Positions 12,591-25,019 of a stretch of 64,000 nt of DNA are shown in pieces. A model generated the notes under the pieces. That model made no database searches. It had not been told where the DNA came from and saw only the letters and a list, made by a program, of their open reading frames with translations. The DNA is taken from NCBI RefSeq assembly GCF_000321225.1, contig NW_004450328.1, positions 1,961,896-2,025,895 on the forward strand, written 5' to 3'. The first letter of the stretch is position 1, and every line of letters begins with the position of its first letter. The stretch comes from Odobenus rosmarus divergens. Lineage: Eukaryota > Chordata > Mammalia > Carnivora > Odobenidae. The translations under genes were made by a program, and so were the position numbers.

Positions 12591-12850
12591 GAAATATAAT
12601 TGATTTTTGTGGTTTTTCTCTTGTATACCAAGACTGTACTGAACTCGTATATTAGGTCTAGGCATTTTTTGGTAGATCTCTTGGATTTTTCTATGTAGGC
12701 AATCATGTCATCTGCAAATAAGTATGGTTTACTTCTTCCTTTCCAATCTGTATGCCTTTTATTTACTTTTCATGCTTTACTGTACAGGCGAGAACTTCCA
12801 GCACGGTGCTAAGAATGGTGTTCCCAGTCTCAGGAGGAAACATTCAGTTG

Positions 12851-13430
12851 TGATACCACCTGCTGGGGGCAGGGGTCCCGGCTCCCCATGTGACCTCCAC
12901 TGCCACTTGGGAATGGGTGGAGCTTGTTACTGTTCCAGCAAAGTGACAGTCCCGGCTCCCTACTCTGCTATCACCGTAGTTGGTGAGGTGCCTCATGACA
13001 GCCTGGTGAGGTGAATCTAAGCTTGCATGAGTGGGGGGGTCAAACCATTGGTTTGTTTTCAGTGATGCATGACTATCGAGAGCAGTTATTGCTAAGTTTT
13101 CTGTCTTGGTAGGCTGCCCCTTTCCTGGTCTTTTGGCTACAGAAAGCAGACTTTTGGTGTGGGGGGTGGGGTGTGTGTATGCGCGTGTGCACGCCTTTTG
13201 GTATTGCTGGGTTGCTGACGTCTTCATTTCCAAACCAGGATGCACTAGACAAAAAGGACTCACCAATGTGCTGTCTCTTGGTCCCTGATCAGCCTGCTGT
13301 CTTCTGTCTACCTTTCAGCATCTTCTTACGCTTGCTTTATGTCTAATGTTCCAGGATTTTAATTGTACTTAGCAGAAAGAATAGGGAGAAGTATGTCCAC
13401 TCCACCTCCCCAAAGTGGGAGGCCCGATTA
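12851..13430. repeat. probable further LINE-1-derived sequence
   Basis: Phrases such as TTTTAATTGTACTTAGCAG and GAATAGGGAGAAGTATGTCC and the alternating 'CCCGGCTCCC' blocks resemble old L1 3' UTR sequence. The order does not continue the neighbouring antisense L1, so it may be a second element. Orientation is not settled. Confidence 0.35.
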
Positions 13431-13439
13431 TTTGGTTTT

Positions 13440-13575
13440 TGATCGTCTTCCCACCCACACCAGAACTTCAGCTTCATGAAAACAGGAGCTTTGTTTTGTT
13501 CACTGCTATATCCTTAGGACCTAGAACAGTGCCTGGCACACAGGAGGTGCTCAGTAAATATTTGTAGAATGAAGA
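13440..13575 (+). repeat. L2 LINE 3' end, sense
   Basis: TTGTTTTGTTCACTGCTATA, AGAACAGTGCCTGGCACACA and CTCAGTAAATATTTGTAGAA are the L2 3' terminus in order. Confidence 0.8.
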
Positions 13576-14599
13576 AATACAGACACAATAAAAACAGACT
13601 GAACAAACAGATATAAAAACGCTGTACTGGTTTTCGTGTGGTTGGGGGGCTCAGGGTCGCATCCACGAGTCTCCATCCTCCCCGCTGTGCCTCATCCCAA
13701 CACCCCTCTGAGCCCCCCCGCAGGGCACAGTTTGAAAACCTCGAGGCTATAACACCTGTTGGTGTTTGCAGCTTTGTACTTCTGAGCGGGTGCAGTGAGG
13801 TACGTGGGTGGTTGGCCTGGCTTTTGGAGCCAAGAGCAGAGTGGACACTGTGGGGAGGAAAGGGGAGGGTGACAGGCTGGACAGAGGGGCTGTCAACCAC
13901 TTTGTCCTCTGGGAGCTGCAGGGCAGGGCAGGGGGGATGCTGGGGCCAGATTCAGAGATGCACAGAAGCCACCTTACAATCCGCTACAGGCCCTGCTCGA
14001 TGGGAAGACTGTTAACTGACCCCCGAGGGAGGCAGCCCTAGTCCTCATTTAGGACAGATAGACAGAGAGTCACGGTGCAGGACAGGACACAAATGCTCGG
14101 TCCAGGCCACGCTCAGTGCCCCAGAGCCGATTGGATCAGGAGCTGACGATGGCAGGTTCTGGGGGCCCAGCCAGTCCAGCCATGGCCAGCAGGCACCCTT
14201 GGGCAGCCATGCCTCTCCTTCCCCTCCCTGGTCTTAGACAAAGGGGGGCCAGAGCCCCCTGCCTTGGGGGACATGAGAAAGAGGGAGAACTTCCAGCTTC
14301 CTGCTGACCACTCAGCCTCTCAGCAGTGACATCAGCAAACACACCCTCTCCAGGGGCTCTCTGGGGCCAAGGTCCTTCGATGGTCATGGCAGCAGAATCC
14401 CCTCACCCCTGAGGGATCAATCTGCTGAAAGGCCAGCCAAGGCCTACAGAGAGGGCAGGGCGGCCTAAGATCCCGAGAGAGGGAAGAGGCTAGCCTTCTG
14501 TTTCCAGGGTTGTGGAGACTGGAAGGGGGCAAAGGGGAATAGCAGTGAGGCCATCGACTTCACACAGGTAGGGTCTCAGAGGCGAACAGAGAGGCACCA

Positions 14600-14700
14600 C
14601 CCCCCTCGGTACTGGCCCAACCTGCTACTCTTTGCTGTGTGACCTGTGCCAAACTGCTTAACCTCTCTGGGCTTCTAGCTCTTATAAAGCTACAACTCCC
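14600..14700 (+). repeat. MIR fragment, sense
   Basis: GCTGTGTGACCTGTGCCAAA and CTTAACCTCTCTGGGCTTCT match the MIR core. Only about 100 bp can be followed. Confidence 0.5.
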
Positions 14701-15140
14701 TGATGCTCTCCTACCCCCAGTCTGCGGACTGGGGTTTCACTGTGTGTGTTGTGGTAGGAGGGGCCCTTTTTTAAATCTTTCTCCATTTTGATCAAATTCA
14801 ACAGAAGGACAAAGCGACCAGCTTGCCACGTTCCCGCCATTGCCAGGAAAACTGCCAGGCTGACCTTCCACGCCGGGTTCACAACTCAAACTCCTGCAGG
14901 GTCCGGTGGATGATGATGTGGGGAAAGTGCAAGGCAACAGGGAGTGGTGGGGACAGGAGTGACCCAGAGAGCATGTGCCCCATCTAAGAGCCAGCCACCA
15001 CTCAGCTCCAGCTCCTGCGGCCACGTGGCAAGGCCGGGTTGGCAAGAACATAGCTTCTAACGGGCAAAAGAAGCCCCGAACTTGGATTTTTATGTAAAAT
15101 GTTTACCTTTTTAGATGTTAAAAACAAATACATCTTTTAT

Positions 15141-15364
15141 TTTTTTTAAACATTGTAATTTTTAATAGTTTTTTTTTTTTTAGATTTGTGTGTTTGAGAG
15201 AGAGAGAGCGCGCGCGCAAGCAAGCATGAGCAGGGGGGAGGGCAGAGGGAGAAGCAGGCTTCCCCCCGAGCAGGGAGCCCGATGCGGGGCTCGATCCCAG
15301 GACCCCTTGATCATGACCTGAGCCGAAGGCAGATGCTTAACCAATTGAGCCACCCAGGCGCCCA
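15141..15364 (-). repeat. carnivore tRNA-derived SINE, antisense
   Basis: A T-rich start, GAGAGAGAGAGAGCGCGCG, then AAGCAGGCTTCCCCC, and the end GAGCCACCCAGGCGCCC are the reverse of the SINE. CATCTTTTAT flanks it at 15131-15140 and 15369-15378 as target-site duplication. Confidence 0.95.
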
Positions 15365-15844
15365 AAAACATCTTTTATCTAACACTGTGGCAAGTGACAC
15401 AAAACACCTAGGGGCCCTGGGCTGCATGCAGTTGGCAGCCCCTGGACTAACTGTGCAACCCGGGCCTTGCTCTTTCTGAGGCTGTGTCCTGGTCCCTGAC
15501 CTGGGCATGGTAACCCCTCCGTGGGAGTTAGCACGGCAGGACAAGACAGCTCGGGGAGCTGAGACACAGAGCCGGGGGGGAAAAGGGCAGGCAGGAGGCC
15601 TGGAGGGTCCCCGGGCTCAGGCGAGGATGGGGTTCCAAGGCTTAGGGCCAAAGTGGGGAGTTGGGCAGGGACAGGAGGGCACGGCCAGGGCAGGTAGAGC
15701 CCAGAGCACAGATGGCAAGGGGCTGCCTGCATGTGCACCGGGTGTCGTTGCATGGACATTCGGGGCACGTACCTCCCAGCAAGTGAGAGCAGCATTACCA
15801 AAGGCTCAATGTCTTTGTCACCACTTAGAATCACCGCCACTTAG

Positions 15845-15965
15845 GAGCACTTAACTGTGTACCAAGCGCGTTAAGAGCTTGGTCCCACATAGTCCCTCCA
15901 ACAACCCTGTGAAACACGCATTACTACTACCTACCCCAGAGATGAATACACTGAGAGGCTGGGTT
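15845..15965 (-). repeat. MIR SINE, antisense
   Basis: GTACCAAGCGCGTTAAGAG, AACAACCCTGTGAAACACG and GAATACACTGAGAGGC follow the reversed MIR consensus. Confidence 0.6.
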
Positions 15966-16074
15966 GCTCGCCTCTAACAGGAACATTCGTGGAGCACATC
16001 CTCTGTGCTAAGCACCTCACGCACCTTATTCCACACGGTCCTCATTGTAGCTCCTCCTCAGAGATGCCCCCACC

Positions 16075-16490
16075 CAGAGCTTCACCTCCTAAGGTTCATG
16101 CTTCGTGCGGCCCCTTCACCTTGAATGAGGCCCATCACTTGCTCTCGACCAACAGAATGCATCAGAAGTGACAGCGTGACTCCTGAGGCAAGGTCATAAA
16201 ATAAACTTGTAGCTTCTGCTCGGATCTCTTGGAATGCTTGCTCCCAGCAAGAAGCCGCTCCTGCTGACAGCCTAGCTGAGCCCCCAGCCCCCAGAGGGTA
16301 CCCATAGCCAGTGCTGGGAGGGGCCAGCTAGGATACCCTGCCCGGCCACGCCCCAGATGATGCCACCCTGGCCAACATCCCACTGAAGCGTCATGGAAGA
16401 CCCTGAGCAAGGACAACCTAGCTAAGCCCGGTCAACCCACTACACCATAAGAGAAAATAACACATTTTTGTTTTAGGGTGATGTGTTCTA
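16075..16490 (+). repeat. MLT1-like ERVL-MaLR solo LTR, sense
   Basis: AAGGTCATAAAATAAACTTG, GCTTCTGCTCGGATCTC, CCCAGCAAGAAGCCGC, ACCTAGCTAAGCCCGG and TTTTTGTTTTAGGGTGATGTG are in MLT1 LTR order. Non-autonomous and heavily diverged. Confidence 0.6.
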
Positions 16491-16494
16491 AATG

Positions 16495-16615
16495 AAGAGA
16501 ACACTGACACACTCCTCGCAAGAGCCCCATAAGTAGAAACTCAGGCCATCCCCATTTTACAGATGAGGATACTGAGGCACGGGGAGGCTTGAGTGACCTG
16601 GTGCAAGTCCACGGC
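16495..16615 (-). repeat. MIR SINE, antisense
   Basis: CATCCCCATTTTACAGATGA, GGATACTGAGGCACGGGG and GTGACCTGGTGCAAGTCCA are the reversed MIR core. Confidence 0.65.
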
Positions 16616-17448
16616 TGGCGAGGGTCGGGGTGGGGGTCTGCTCCCAAGCTGTCTGATTCCTCTGGCAACAACCACACCTCCACGCTGCCGGCCCACAGCG
16701 GCCCAGCCATGCACGTCAGGGTAAGGTTTGAGCCAGGCTGTCTGATTCCCAACCAAGGAAACTTCTCCTTCCTATGCAGGTGTCCCTCCCAGAAGCTGGT
16801 GCCCAACTTCAGCTGGGCATCTCTGATCCCCCAACCTCCCAAGCCCCTGAGGCCTGTTTTGCTCTGCTGGGCGGGGAGACAGAGGCCGACAATGTCTGGC
16901 CTCAAAGCTGGTCTCCTCTCTGGTGCCTGGGGTGGGGACAGGGGTGGTATAGGGGCCAGAATTTTGACAAATGGCCTCGCACATATTAAACAAGAGAAAT
17001 GACACTGCACAGCCCTGGCAAGGCCCCAAAAGCAAGGGATGAAAAATGGGGCTGATCCATCTTGCAGGCTTCGGTGACAAGAAGAAATGGATCAGCCCTA
17101 ACAGGGGCCGCACGTTGGGCCCCGGCCTTAAATAAGTCAAATGAAAATGAAGCCAGCCCCAAGGGAGGAGGAGAGCAGGGCAGGCGGCCCGGCTTTCAGG
17201 GAAAGAAAGGTTCCTGTGGCCGACACCAGCAGGCTGGGTTTTAGATGCTGAGTGCCAGGGTGGAGAACTAGGGGCTTCTAGAGAGGCCGATGGGAGGAGG
17301 AGGCTCAGAATCCTATTACCACTTAAGGCTATGGGACCCTGGGTGGGTGACCCAACCTTTCTGAGCCCTGGTTTTCACACATGCAACATGCGGGTTTTGC
17401 ATATATTAAGTTCATATTAATAACGGTAATATTAGAAGGGCTAGAGCC

Positions 17449-17655
17449 TGGGGCGTCTGGGTGGCTCAGTCAGTTAAGCGCCAGACTCTTGATTTTGGCT
17501 CAGGTCATGATCTCCGGATCAAGAGATCAAGCCCCACATTGGGCTCCGCCCTCGTACTTAGTGTGAGTCAACTTGAGATCCTCTTTCTACCTCTCCCTCT
17601 GCCCTTCCCCCTGCTTGTGTGCTCTCTAAATAAATAAATAAAATCTTTTAATAAA
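17449..17655 (+). repeat. carnivore tRNA-derived SINE, sense
   Basis: The head GGGGCGTCTGGGTGGCTCAG, TCAGGTCATGATCTCCGG and the tail AAATAAATAAATAAAATC are present. AAGGGCT flanks it at 17436-17442 and 17656-17662. Confidence 0.95.
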
Positions 17656-17744
17656 AAGGGCTGAAGTTTAAGAGCCCTTATGTGTCAAACAGGGTGCTAA
17701 GCACATCTACAAACTGTCTTTGTATTACCCCATTCTCAGAGAGA

Positions 17745-17935
17745 CACAGTACAGAGGTTGAGGGTGCGGGCTCCAAGGCCAGACCGCCTGGGTTCAGATC
17801 CCCGCTCAGCAGTCAGATAGCCTGGATAAGTGACTTGAGTTCCCTGTGCCTCAGTTTCCTCTCCAGGAAGTACCCACCCCATAGCATTGTTACGATGACA
17901 ATATACCAGTGCTCAATACACAGCAGAGATTATTA
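17745..17935 (+). repeat. MIR SINE, sense
   Basis: CCAGACCGCCTGGGTTCAGA, TGTGCCTCAGTTTCCTCTCC and CATAGCATTGTTACGATGAC are in MIR order, from near the tRNA-related head onward. Confidence 0.8.
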
Positions 17936-18249
17936 CACACGTGCTCAACACTCCAAAATGCTCATTCCTTTCCTTTGTCCCCTTCTCTAGCTCAGAGGAC
18001 CAACTTCCAAGGTCAAGAGCTCAGGCAAGAACTGCTAGAAGGAGGGAAGCATTGGATAAAATGGAACCAGAGCCTTAGCTGGTTTCCCTGCGGTCTTTCC
18101 ACTTCAAACGATCAGGGGTGGTATTGGAGGGTCCAGGTCGCTTTAAGGCACATGACTTTACAGGGGTGGGGCCAAGGAGAGAGTAGGAAGGGGCTTAAAT
18201 CAGCAGGAGTCCCCACTGGTCTGAAAGGGGGCTCTTTCTGAGTTGGAGC

Positions 18250-18545
18250 CCTTTCTGCTCCACTCTGACCATCTTCCTCCAAAGTCTCTGTACCTGCTGT
18301 CCCCCTGCCCAGCACACTATTTTATTCCTTCCTCCACCAGTCTGCCTGACCACATTTTCCCCAGAGGACTCTCCCTGCCCGAAGCTGGGTCTGTGAACAC
18401 CCCCATCCACATGATAGCTTGTTTGCTTGTCTCAATTGCCTGTTACAACAGTGTCTTGGCCACTGCTGTGCCCCCAGCACCTGGGAGAGTGGCTGTCCCC
18501 AAGTAAGCATTCGGTAAATGCCTGTAAAATGACTAAGTGGATAAA
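18250..18545 (+). repeat. L2 LINE 3' region, sense
   Basis: The end CACTGCTGTGCCCCCAGCAC, then AGTAAGCATTCGGTAAATG, is the L2 terminus. The upstream part is strongly diverged. Confidence 0.55.
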
Positions 18546-18639
18546 TGGTCCCCAGCCACCAGAAGTAGACCTGCAGACCCTGGACATCTGTGGTCACTGT
18601 CTTTCCAGCATGCACTCCTTCTTCTGATGACCCCCTCCC

Positions 18640-19600
18640 CACTCCCAATTTTCCACTGGAGGACCTCTCCTCCTCCTCTCTTTGTCCAAGGGTTTGGGTG
18701 GGGCCAATCCCTCCTCCTTGACCTTGTAATCAAGTCAGACCAATTAGAGCAGTCCAGTCTCCTCAGGGTCTAAATCACTGGTCATGGGATGGACACATGA
18801 CTTAAGCTAATCCAATGAAAGCCTTAACCAGGATTGGCTGGAAATATTGGGAAGAGGCCCCATCTCTCTGCTGGTGTTGCTACATTTGTAAAAGGTAAGC
18901 CTAGACCTGGGCTTGGTGACTATCTTTGCTTAGGGAAAAGTTGCTTGTGAATGAAGCCAACCAACACAAAGGGAACAGAGACAGGAAAGTGGGGAGGGGA
19001 GACTGCCTCAGCTACTGATGAATCACCTGATCACCTGGATCCAGCTGTGCCTGAAGCAGACATTCTGGTAGCTCACCCAGCATCCATTCCACCCACTCGC
19101 CATTTGTGAGCTTTTGGCTCACTCCTGACTCCAGAGATGAGTGTGGGCAAGCTGAGCCAATAGGCTCATGACATTCCCTCAGCTGTGGTGATGATTCAGG
19201 GGAGAGAAAATGACCTAAGTTGGGCCCATCAGAGGGAGGCTTGGGACTTTAGTCAATGTTGGGAAAAGAGAAGCCCTTTCTTCCCCTGTATGTGAAGGAA
19301 GAAGCAGCAGCCTCAGGAGCAGCTTTCTTACCACCAGGAGGGAAGCCCTCCCAGGGACAGGGTTAACATGTGCAGATGATCCTTGAGGAAGAGCAATCAG
19401 TCCTAATGATGACGTCAGAGACTCTGGATCAAACGGACCCTGAAGTCCACAACACAACTGCCCCTTTCACTTACAGGAACCAGCGTGTTTCCGTATTGCT
19501 TGGAGTGACGGGGATGGACTTTTCTGTTACAACACAAGGCACCCTGGCTGATCCTCCTGGACTTTTCTGTTACTTGAGCGAATCCACATTCTGTGTTTAC
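18640..19600 (+). repeat. ancient LTR-like interspersed repeat, at least two partial copies
   Basis: Same family as 9640-10350: GATGGACACATGACTTAAGC, AATCCAATGAAAGCC, ACCTGGATCCAGCTGTGCC, GGACTTTTCTGTTAC (twice) and TGAGCGAATCC. A second start is seen near 19090 (AGCTGAGCCAATAGGCTC). Confidence 0.5.
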
Positions 19601-19718
19601 TTACACATGGGAGTCTATTGCCGATCCTGCCTTTCTTTGCACCCCTAGCCTAGCAGACCTCCCAGGGCCCCGACGGCCTGCCAGCTTCTTTCTCCCCCTT
19701 CCAGAGTGGCCTGTGTGG

Positions 19719-20052
19719 CAGGGTCGGCAAACTTTCTCTCTAAAGGGCCGGGCAGTAAATATTTTAGGCTTTGTGGGCCACTGAGTGTCGGTCACAACCA
19801 CAACTCTGCTGTTGTAGCAGGAAAGTAGCCACAGACAACACGTAAACCTAAGTGTGGCTCTGTCCCAATAAAACTTGATCTACGGACACTGAAATTTGAA
19901 TTCCGCATAATTTTCACACATTGCAAGATGTTATTCTTCTTTTGGTTTATTTTCCAGCATTTCAACGTGTAAAAACCATCCTTAGGTTGAGGGCTGCGTA
20001 AAAACAGGCGGTGGGCCACATTTGGCCCACGGGCCATAGTTGGCCAACCCCA
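19719..20052 (+). repeat. hAT-Charlie-type MITE, long form
   Basis: It starts CAGGGTCGGCAAACTTTC and ends near GTTGGCCAACCCCAG, inverted-terminal-repeat-like. Inside are AGTAAATATTTTAGGC, CCAATAAAACTTGATC and TTTGGCCCACGGGCC. It carries an extra internal block of about 100 bp that the copy at 20533-20738 lacks. Subfamily not assigned. Confidence 0.8.
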
Positions 20053-20173
20053 GCATTAGGGTCTCAAAGTGCCTTTGGACTCTGGGCTAGCTACCTTTGC
20101 CTTCTTCTGCCCTTCTCCCCCGAGCTGGGCCAAGCTGCTAAAGTCCCAGCACGCTGGAGGTCAAAGCCACTTA

Positions 20174-20356
<183 letters not shown>

Positions 20357-20532
20357 TTAGTGTTGGGAGACAGCGTGGAAGGAGAAGGGCCATCGGCAGG
20401 ACCAGAGCCGGGAAGCCAGAGGAGGGCACTTTTCTCAGCCAGCCAAGGAGCTTGAGTTTGAGCGAGAGGGCAAAAGGCAGGCCTGGAGAAATTAAACAAG
20501 GGAGACACAGAGTCAGATCTGGGCACAGATGG

Positions 20533-20738
20533 ACACGCTTTTTCTGTTAAGTACCAGATACGTAGATACTTTATGCTCTGTGGTCCATGCAGCATCTGTT
20601 GCAACTACTTCTCCACTGCTGGAGAGCCATAGACAATACATAAATGGATGAGTATGGCTGTGTACCAATAAAACTTTATTTACAAAAACAAGCACCGGGT
20701 CAGATTTAGCCCATGGGCTATAGTTTGCTGATGCCTGT
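20533..20738 (+). repeat. hAT-Charlie-type MITE, short form
   Basis: Same family as 19719-20052: AGACAATACATAAATGGATG, CCAATAAAACTTTATTTAC, TTAGCCCATGGGCTATAG. It lies 246 bp upstream, in gene direction, of the GSG1L TM3/loop exon. Confidence 0.8.
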
Positions 20739-22514
20739 GTTAGAAGGTCATTTGGGAGAAGCAGCCTAGAGGGTATTTTTCAAACTGTAGATCTGGATTC
20801 ACTAGACTAGCGGGTCATGAAATCACCTTCACTGATTGCCAGCAGTAAAATAAAAAAAAAAAAGGCAACAAGAATGGAATGGAATAGGCATATCTGATAC
20901 CATCAAGTATAACAAGAGTGAATATTGTTTTATGAAACTTTTCAGTTCTATGCATATGTCTGTGTGTGTGGTGACTGAAACATGAAATGATTTTCTGTGG
21001 CTCATGGTCAAAAATCTTTGAGCCCACTGGCTGGGAAGACTGGGATTCCCAGGAATCTGAGTGGGAATCCTCTTTCACCAGGTTTTCGCCATGTGGCGCT
21101 GGGCAAAGCTTCACTCTCTGAGCTTCATTCAAATCTCTGAACCCTAAGATGAGGACTGTGACTGGTAAGGTGAAGGGTAGGTAAAGGAGGCGAGGCAGCT
21201 TCAGTGTTGGTGCCTAGGGGGCATGTAGCAGGATTATTACAACCCTGGGGGCCTTTCGCTGTGTGGACCATGGCATCTGGAGCCCTCATGAACCTAACCC
21301 TAAGATAGAGTGATACAATATTGAGGAGGGAAGGGGTAGATAACAAGAAAGGAAAGCAATCATGCTTGTGCACCTGCTGTGGGCTGAGCACCCTGTGTTA
21401 TTACCTCTTACTTTTCATAACAACCCTCTAAAGTATCATGAGGTACCACGATCAGGACTATGTACCGTTGTTCAGGTTGCCCACTGCACATCTCCATAGG
21501 GTCCATTCACAGTGCAGTCTACATGCATGGTCCCACCCTGGAGTTGAAGCAGAACCATGCCTGCAAGGCTGTATATGGCAGCCCTGCGTATGATTGTTCC
21601 CATTTCACAGGTGAGAAAACAGGAGCCTGGAGTGGTAAAGTCTGTCCATGGTCACGAAGGGAGTCACTGGTGTCATTGTGACTGGTGCCCAGATCCAAAT
21701 GCCCTCAACTCCAGGGCTCTTCCCATGATGCCCAGCATGTGTCTGTCCTCCCCTGGTTGCCCGATCACCCTCTCCCCTCTTCTTGAAGAGGAGGCAAGAA
21801 GAAAGATGGAGATAAAGGTAGCAGAGGTGGAGGTTAAGCAGAGACGGAAACAGAGGGGGCAGGGCTCTGCATCCTGGAACCCAGTGTGGGGAGTGGAGGG
21901 AGGGGGCCATCCTGTGTTCCCACAGTGTGAAGATAAATGTTTAACAACTGGTTCTCCAGAGGGAAAAGAAAAGCCCTGATCTGTAGCATTTGCCAAGTTC
22001 CATGGTGCAACGACTCACGCTATGGCCAATCTCAAGCTACCAACGTGATGTCACTGAAAGCAGAGCACAGCAGAGGCGCTCACAAGCTGGTGCAAACAGG
22101 CTCCAGCACACCTCTGGGTCTCACTCCAGTCCCTGGACCCCGGGCCCAACGGAGACCACGGATGCAGAGGTGGCTGTCTGCGTCTCTGAGCCCGGGTCAG
22201 CCCCCCATGGACACTTGTCACTATTCTCCCACCGCAGATGCGGGCTGGCAGGGAGCTCTCAAGTCAGGAAATCCAGGGAGAAATCCAGGCACCATGACAG
22301 GTGCCGAGGCCCCCGCAGGAGCCTTGTAAAGGTCTAGCCTCCTCCAGGCTGTCCCTGCCAGGCCCGAGTACATCCTAGACTGCATCTTTAGTTGTGCCCT
22401 GGCAGGTGGCGCAGAACTGTCCTGGGCTGTCACACCCAACAACAGCATGCTCTCTGGTCCTCTCTGCCCTGGCTCAGTCTATTAGAAGGAGGAGGAGAAT
22501 GGTGAGCCATATGG

Positions 22515-24260
22515 AGATCTTATTTTTCTTTACTTGACAAAATTCTGGGTGAACTTGCCAAGAGGTACATAACAGATATACCTTATTCTTTGGAACTGAT
22601 GCATACGATTCCTTAATAACGAAGTACCATGTTTTATTTATCCAATCAATTGACAGTTATATTAAGTTATTTCCATCTTTTTGCTCTACAAGCAATAATA
22701 CTGAACATCTTTCCGCAAGTCTTTTTGTGCTTACAAGCAACTATTTCTCCAGAGGGAATAGTAAGAATTGCTGGGCCATAAAGCGTACGTATTTTAAATT
22801 TGAGTCAATGTTGGGGAATCGCTCTCCTGCGTGGTAGCTCCGTCTTGTGCTTCTGCCAGCTGTCTGGGAGTCCTTACCCAAATCTTCACCAACACTGGAG
22901 ATTCTAAAACGTTAAATACTGTCATTCTTTTATGACGCAGAATGACACTTCAACATTGTTTTAAGTTTTGGGTTTCCCTCATTACTAGTGAGCTTGGGCG
23001 TTTTTCACGTGTTCATTGACCATTCCTACCACTGTCTGTATCCTTTGCCAATTTCTTCTTTTTTTAAAAAAGAAAAAAAATATTTTCCCTTATCAATTGG
23101 TAGGAATTCTTTATGTATTCTGGATACTAATCCTGTCTGTGGTGTAGACTACCAAGAGTTTAGTGCTTGCCTTTTCCCATGTACTGGACATCTTTTTGTT
23201 TTTTAATTAATAGACTTTGGTCTTTAGAGCAGTTTTAGGTTTACAGAAAAAGCGAGGGGAACTTACAGAGAGGTCCCCTGTGCCCCCCAGTCGCCACCCC
23301 CCACAGTTTCCCATATGATTTACATCTGCCATCAGTGTAGGACGTTTATTACAATTGACAGCCCAATACTGATCCAGGATTATTAACTAAATTAAACTAT
23401 TAACTTAGTTTACATTAGGGTTTTCTTTGTGTTGTGCATTCTATGGATTTTGATCAATCTTTGGTGACATGTATCCACCATTACTGTGTCGACTAGTTTC
23501 ACAGCCTTAAAAATCCCATGTTCCACCTACTCATCCCTCCCTCCCTTCCCGCCTTACTGAACTCCTGGCAACCACTGATCTTTTTACTGCCTTCATCATT
23601 TTGCCTTTTCCAGAATGTCATATAGGTGGAATCATATGGTGTGTAGCCTTCTCAGATCAGCTTCTCTCACTTACTAATATACATGCAAGGTCCCCCCCAC
23701 GTCTCTTCATGTCTTTTTAGCACCGAATGATGTTCCACTGTCTGGACACATCACACATCACTCACCTGTGGGCCATCTACCTGCTGAAGGACATCTGGGT
23801 TCCCTCCAAGTTCTGGCAATTATGGATAAAGCTGCTTTTCTCATACATTTTGGTATTTGATATCGTCAAATTTACCAGGCTTTTCCTTTTCGGTTTTCAC
23901 TTCCTGTGTCTACTTTTAGAAAAGCAGCACCGTCGGGGGACCTGGGGGACTCAATCGGTTAAACATCTGCCTTTGGCTCAAGTCATGATCTTCAGGGGCT
24001 GGGATCAAGCTCCACATCTTCAGGCTCCTGGCTCAGTGGGGAGTCTGCTTCTCCCTCTCCCTCTGCCCCTCCCCCTGCTCTTTCTCTCAAATAAATAAAA
24101 ATCTTAAAAAAAAAAAAAAAGCTTAGAAAAGCAGCACCATAAACACACGGTCTTATATTTTTATATTAATTCACCCAGAATTTATCTTGGTGAATGGTGT
24201 TAACTGTTTTTAATGAGTAGCTAATTGTTTTGAATCCTTATAGAATGACCTGTTCTTTCT
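22515..24260 (-). repeat. ancient LINE-1 fragments, antisense, composite
   Basis: TTGCTGGGCCATAAAG, CATTCCTACCACTGTCTGTA and GGAATTCTTTATGTATTCTG are reversed L1 3' sequence. 23190-23840 holds a further L1 3' UTR piece (GTTTACAGAAAAAGCGAGG, CCAGAATGTCATATAGGTGG). Two SINEs interrupt the composite. Several separate L1 insertions are probable. Confidence 0.7.
23932..24123 (+). repeat. carnivore tRNA-derived SINE, sense
   Basis: CAAGTCATGATCTTCAGGGG, a CT-rich body and AAATAAATAAAAATCTT with an A15 tail are seen. TAGAAAAGCAGCACC flanks it exactly at 23917-23931 and 24124-24138. Confidence 0.95.
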
Positions 24261-24272
24261 TCACTGACTTTA

Positions 24273-24486
24273 TTTTTTTTAAGATTTTATGTATTTATTT
24301 ATGTATTTATTTATTTATTTATTTGAAAGAGACAGTGAGAGAGAGAGCACGAGCAGGGGGAGGGGGAGAAAGAGACTCCCCTGCCGAGCAGGGAGCCCGA
24401 TGCAGGACTTGATCCCAGGACTCTGGGATCATGACCTGAGCCAAAGGCAGTCGCTTAACTGACTGAGCCACCCAGGCGTCCCTCTC
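24273..24486 (-). repeat. carnivore tRNA-derived SINE, antisense
   Basis: A TTTATTTATTTATTTATTTG tract, GAGAGAGAGAGCACGAGC, CTGAGCCACCCAGGCGTCC. Target-site duplication CACTGACTTTA at 24262-24272 and 24487-24497. Confidence 0.95.
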
Positions 24487-24819
24487 CACTGACTTTAAAA
24501 GACACTTATATTCCAACCCCCACATGTATACGAGTCTGTGTCCTAATGTCCCTCTGTTCCTGTGTCAATGCCACAATTTTAGTCCTTCTAACTCACAGGA
24601 GAGTCTGTCAGCTGGGAGGACAAGCCTCCCCTCCTCACTGCCCAGTGCTCATTGCTCCTGGAACTGATGCCCTACCCAGAAGCTTTGTGCCTTTAGTGGG
24701 GTCCCGACCCCTTCCCGAGCCCCCTCCCCAGTCCCTTTCTGGGGGAGGGGAGCTTGCTCTCCAAACACTCCACTGTTCTAACTTGTTCAGTTCCTTTTGC
24801 ACCATGCCAGTCCAGATGC

Positions 24820-24895
24820 TCTCCGAGTTCTGTGACCTCTGGGTGCCTTGGTTTTCTCATCTATAAAATGGGGATATTAGTAGACATAGGTAATT
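24820..24895 (+). repeat. MIR fragment, sense
   Basis: GTTCTGTGACCTCTGGG and TTTTCTCATCTATAAAATGG match the MIR core. Short. Confidence 0.5.
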
Positions 24896-25019
24896 CTAAT
24901 GAGCATCTACTAAAGAAGGAGTACTTTCATGAAAACAACTACTCCTTGTTTTAGGGCAGTGGGAACATAATGAAGACTCCTCACTAGACCCAGAAGCCAG
25001 ACCCAGCCTGTTGGCAGAA

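Larger units (their letters stand above)
10545..12850 (-). repeat. ancient LINE-1, antisense (3' UTR and ORF2 part)
   Basis: Rising coordinates run from 3' UTR phrases (GGGATAATTATAGATTCACA, GTGTTGAACATCTTTTCAG) into reversed ORF2 phrases (CATTTTGAGTTGATTTTTAC, GGAATTGCACGAAACCTGTA, AATCATGTCATCTGCAAATA). Stops and indels break every frame. Two SINEs interrupt it at 12163-12590. Confidence 0.85.

Noticed and set aside
16432..17010. Minus-strand open frame of 192 codons
   Set aside because: It crosses an antisense MIR (16495-16615) and GC-rich intron, has no domain and no good splice context. A chance frame.
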